Source of the DNA: JAPLJU01 sp964547985
GTDB taxonomy: Bacteria; Desulfobacterota; Syntrophia; Syntrophales; UBA2192
Direction: 5' to 3'
Assembly: GCA_964547985.1 (NCBI GenBank)
Contig: CAZJPV010000041.1
Span: 1 to 23,747 of the forward strand
DNA length: 23,747 bases
Below the pieces are notes generated by a model, which worked only from the letters and a program-made list of their open reading frames with translations, did not search any database and was not told the origin of the DNA. The translations under genes and the position numbers were made by a program. Of the stretch, positions 23,444-23,747 are shown in pieces (positions within the stretch are counted from its first letter, which is position 1; the number at the start of each line of letters is the position of its first letter).

Positions 23444-23668
23444 ATGGAAGGTTTTTCTTCTTTTGGAAAGATACTGATCATCATTGGCGTGGTGATCGTC
23501 CTTGTGGGTGTGGTTCTTATGTTTGGTGCCAAGGTCCCCTGGCTCGGGCGCCTTCCGGGAGATTTTTCCTATAAAGGAAAAAATTTTACTTTCTACTTTC
23601 CCCTCGGCACGAGCATCATCATCAGCATCGTCCTCACCATGATCCTCTGGCTCATCAGCAAAAGATAG
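23444..23668 (+). CDS. DUF2905 small membrane protein
   Basis: This 74-residue protein has two membrane helices (about 8-27 and 52-71) joined by the conserved loop KVPWLGRLPGDFSYKGKNFTFYFPLGTS. That is the signature of the DUF2905 family, whose function is unknown. Length is typical. No good ribosome binding site precedes the ATG. It lies 150 nt after the PflX-like gene, behind a heptamer foldback, so whether it shares that transcript is unclear. Confidence 0.88.
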   Translation: MEGFSSFGKILIIIGVVIVLVGVVLMFGAKVPWLGRLPGDFSYKGKNFTFYFPLGTSIIISIVLTMILWLISKR

Positions 23669-23672
23669 TGGT

Positions 23673-23747
23673 CAGGGCAACGGGTTCAGGGTCCAGGTCT
23701 CGGGTCTCGGGTTTCAGGCCTCAACTCACAACACACAACACACAACT
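23673..23747. repeat. Long heptamer lattice with unit switch, GGGTTTC to CAACACA type
   Basis: Anchors CAGG, CGGG or CAAC occur at 23673, 23687, 23694, 23701, 23708, 23715, 23722, 23729, 23736 and 23743. All fit a single 7-nt lattice (the 23680 unit is off-motif). The unit changes from G-rich to CAAC-type at 23722 without a phase shift. The tract reaches the end of the window and probably continues. Confidence 0.85.

Overview
This is a GC-rich stretch of a Gram-negative chromosome. The organism is probably a deltaproteobacterium in the broad sense (Desulfobacterota, Syntrophales-like). That rests on the membrane-anchored and secreted parvulin pair behind mfd, the cytochrome bd oxidase, the CFI-box-CTERM protein and the style of intergenic repeats. 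The taxon is an inference; no marker gene settles it. The content is almost entirely housekeeping. I see no phage, insertion sequence, CRISPR array, tRNA or rRNA.

Layout. Positions 1-3735, minus strand: cydA-cydB (cytochrome bd quinol oxidase) followed by moeA (molybdenum cofactor). Positions 3736-4385: a long non-coding divergent region with a strong inverted repeat, a good sigma70-type promoter for nadA and several degenerate heptamer repeat tracts. Positions 4386-13965, plus strand: nadA, mfd, a membrane-anchored PpiC protein, a secreted SurA-like PpiC protein, and uvrA. This run joins NAD synthesis, two DNA-repair ATPases and two periplasmic folding factors. A bidirectional terminator at 14001-14027 closes it against the convergent minus-strand genes.

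Positions 14056-21089, minus strand, in order of transcription: proA, nadD, a class I glutamine amidotransferase, a hotdog thioesterase, a DgkA-type kinase, a YbaK-type editing deacylase, a radical SAM protein and a seven-bladed propeller protein with a CFI-box C-terminus. Positions 21264-23668, plus strand: a patatin-like phospholipase overlapping by 4 nt with a PflX-like radical SAM protein, then a small DUF2905 membrane protein.

The most unusual feature is in the gaps between genes. Many carry degenerate repeats whose anchor bases fall on an exact 7-nt lattice, while the unit sequence differs from tract to tract (TTTGAAT-like, AGGCGTA-like, GGGTTTC/ACCCTTT-like, GATTAGT-like, CAACACA-like) and sometimes changes inside one tract without losing phase. 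Two tracts form inverted foldbacks, and one short tract has a 9-nt period. They resemble in kind the heptameric STRR repeats of heterocystous cyanobacteria. They also create spurious coding extensions, for example the false N-terminus of nadA.
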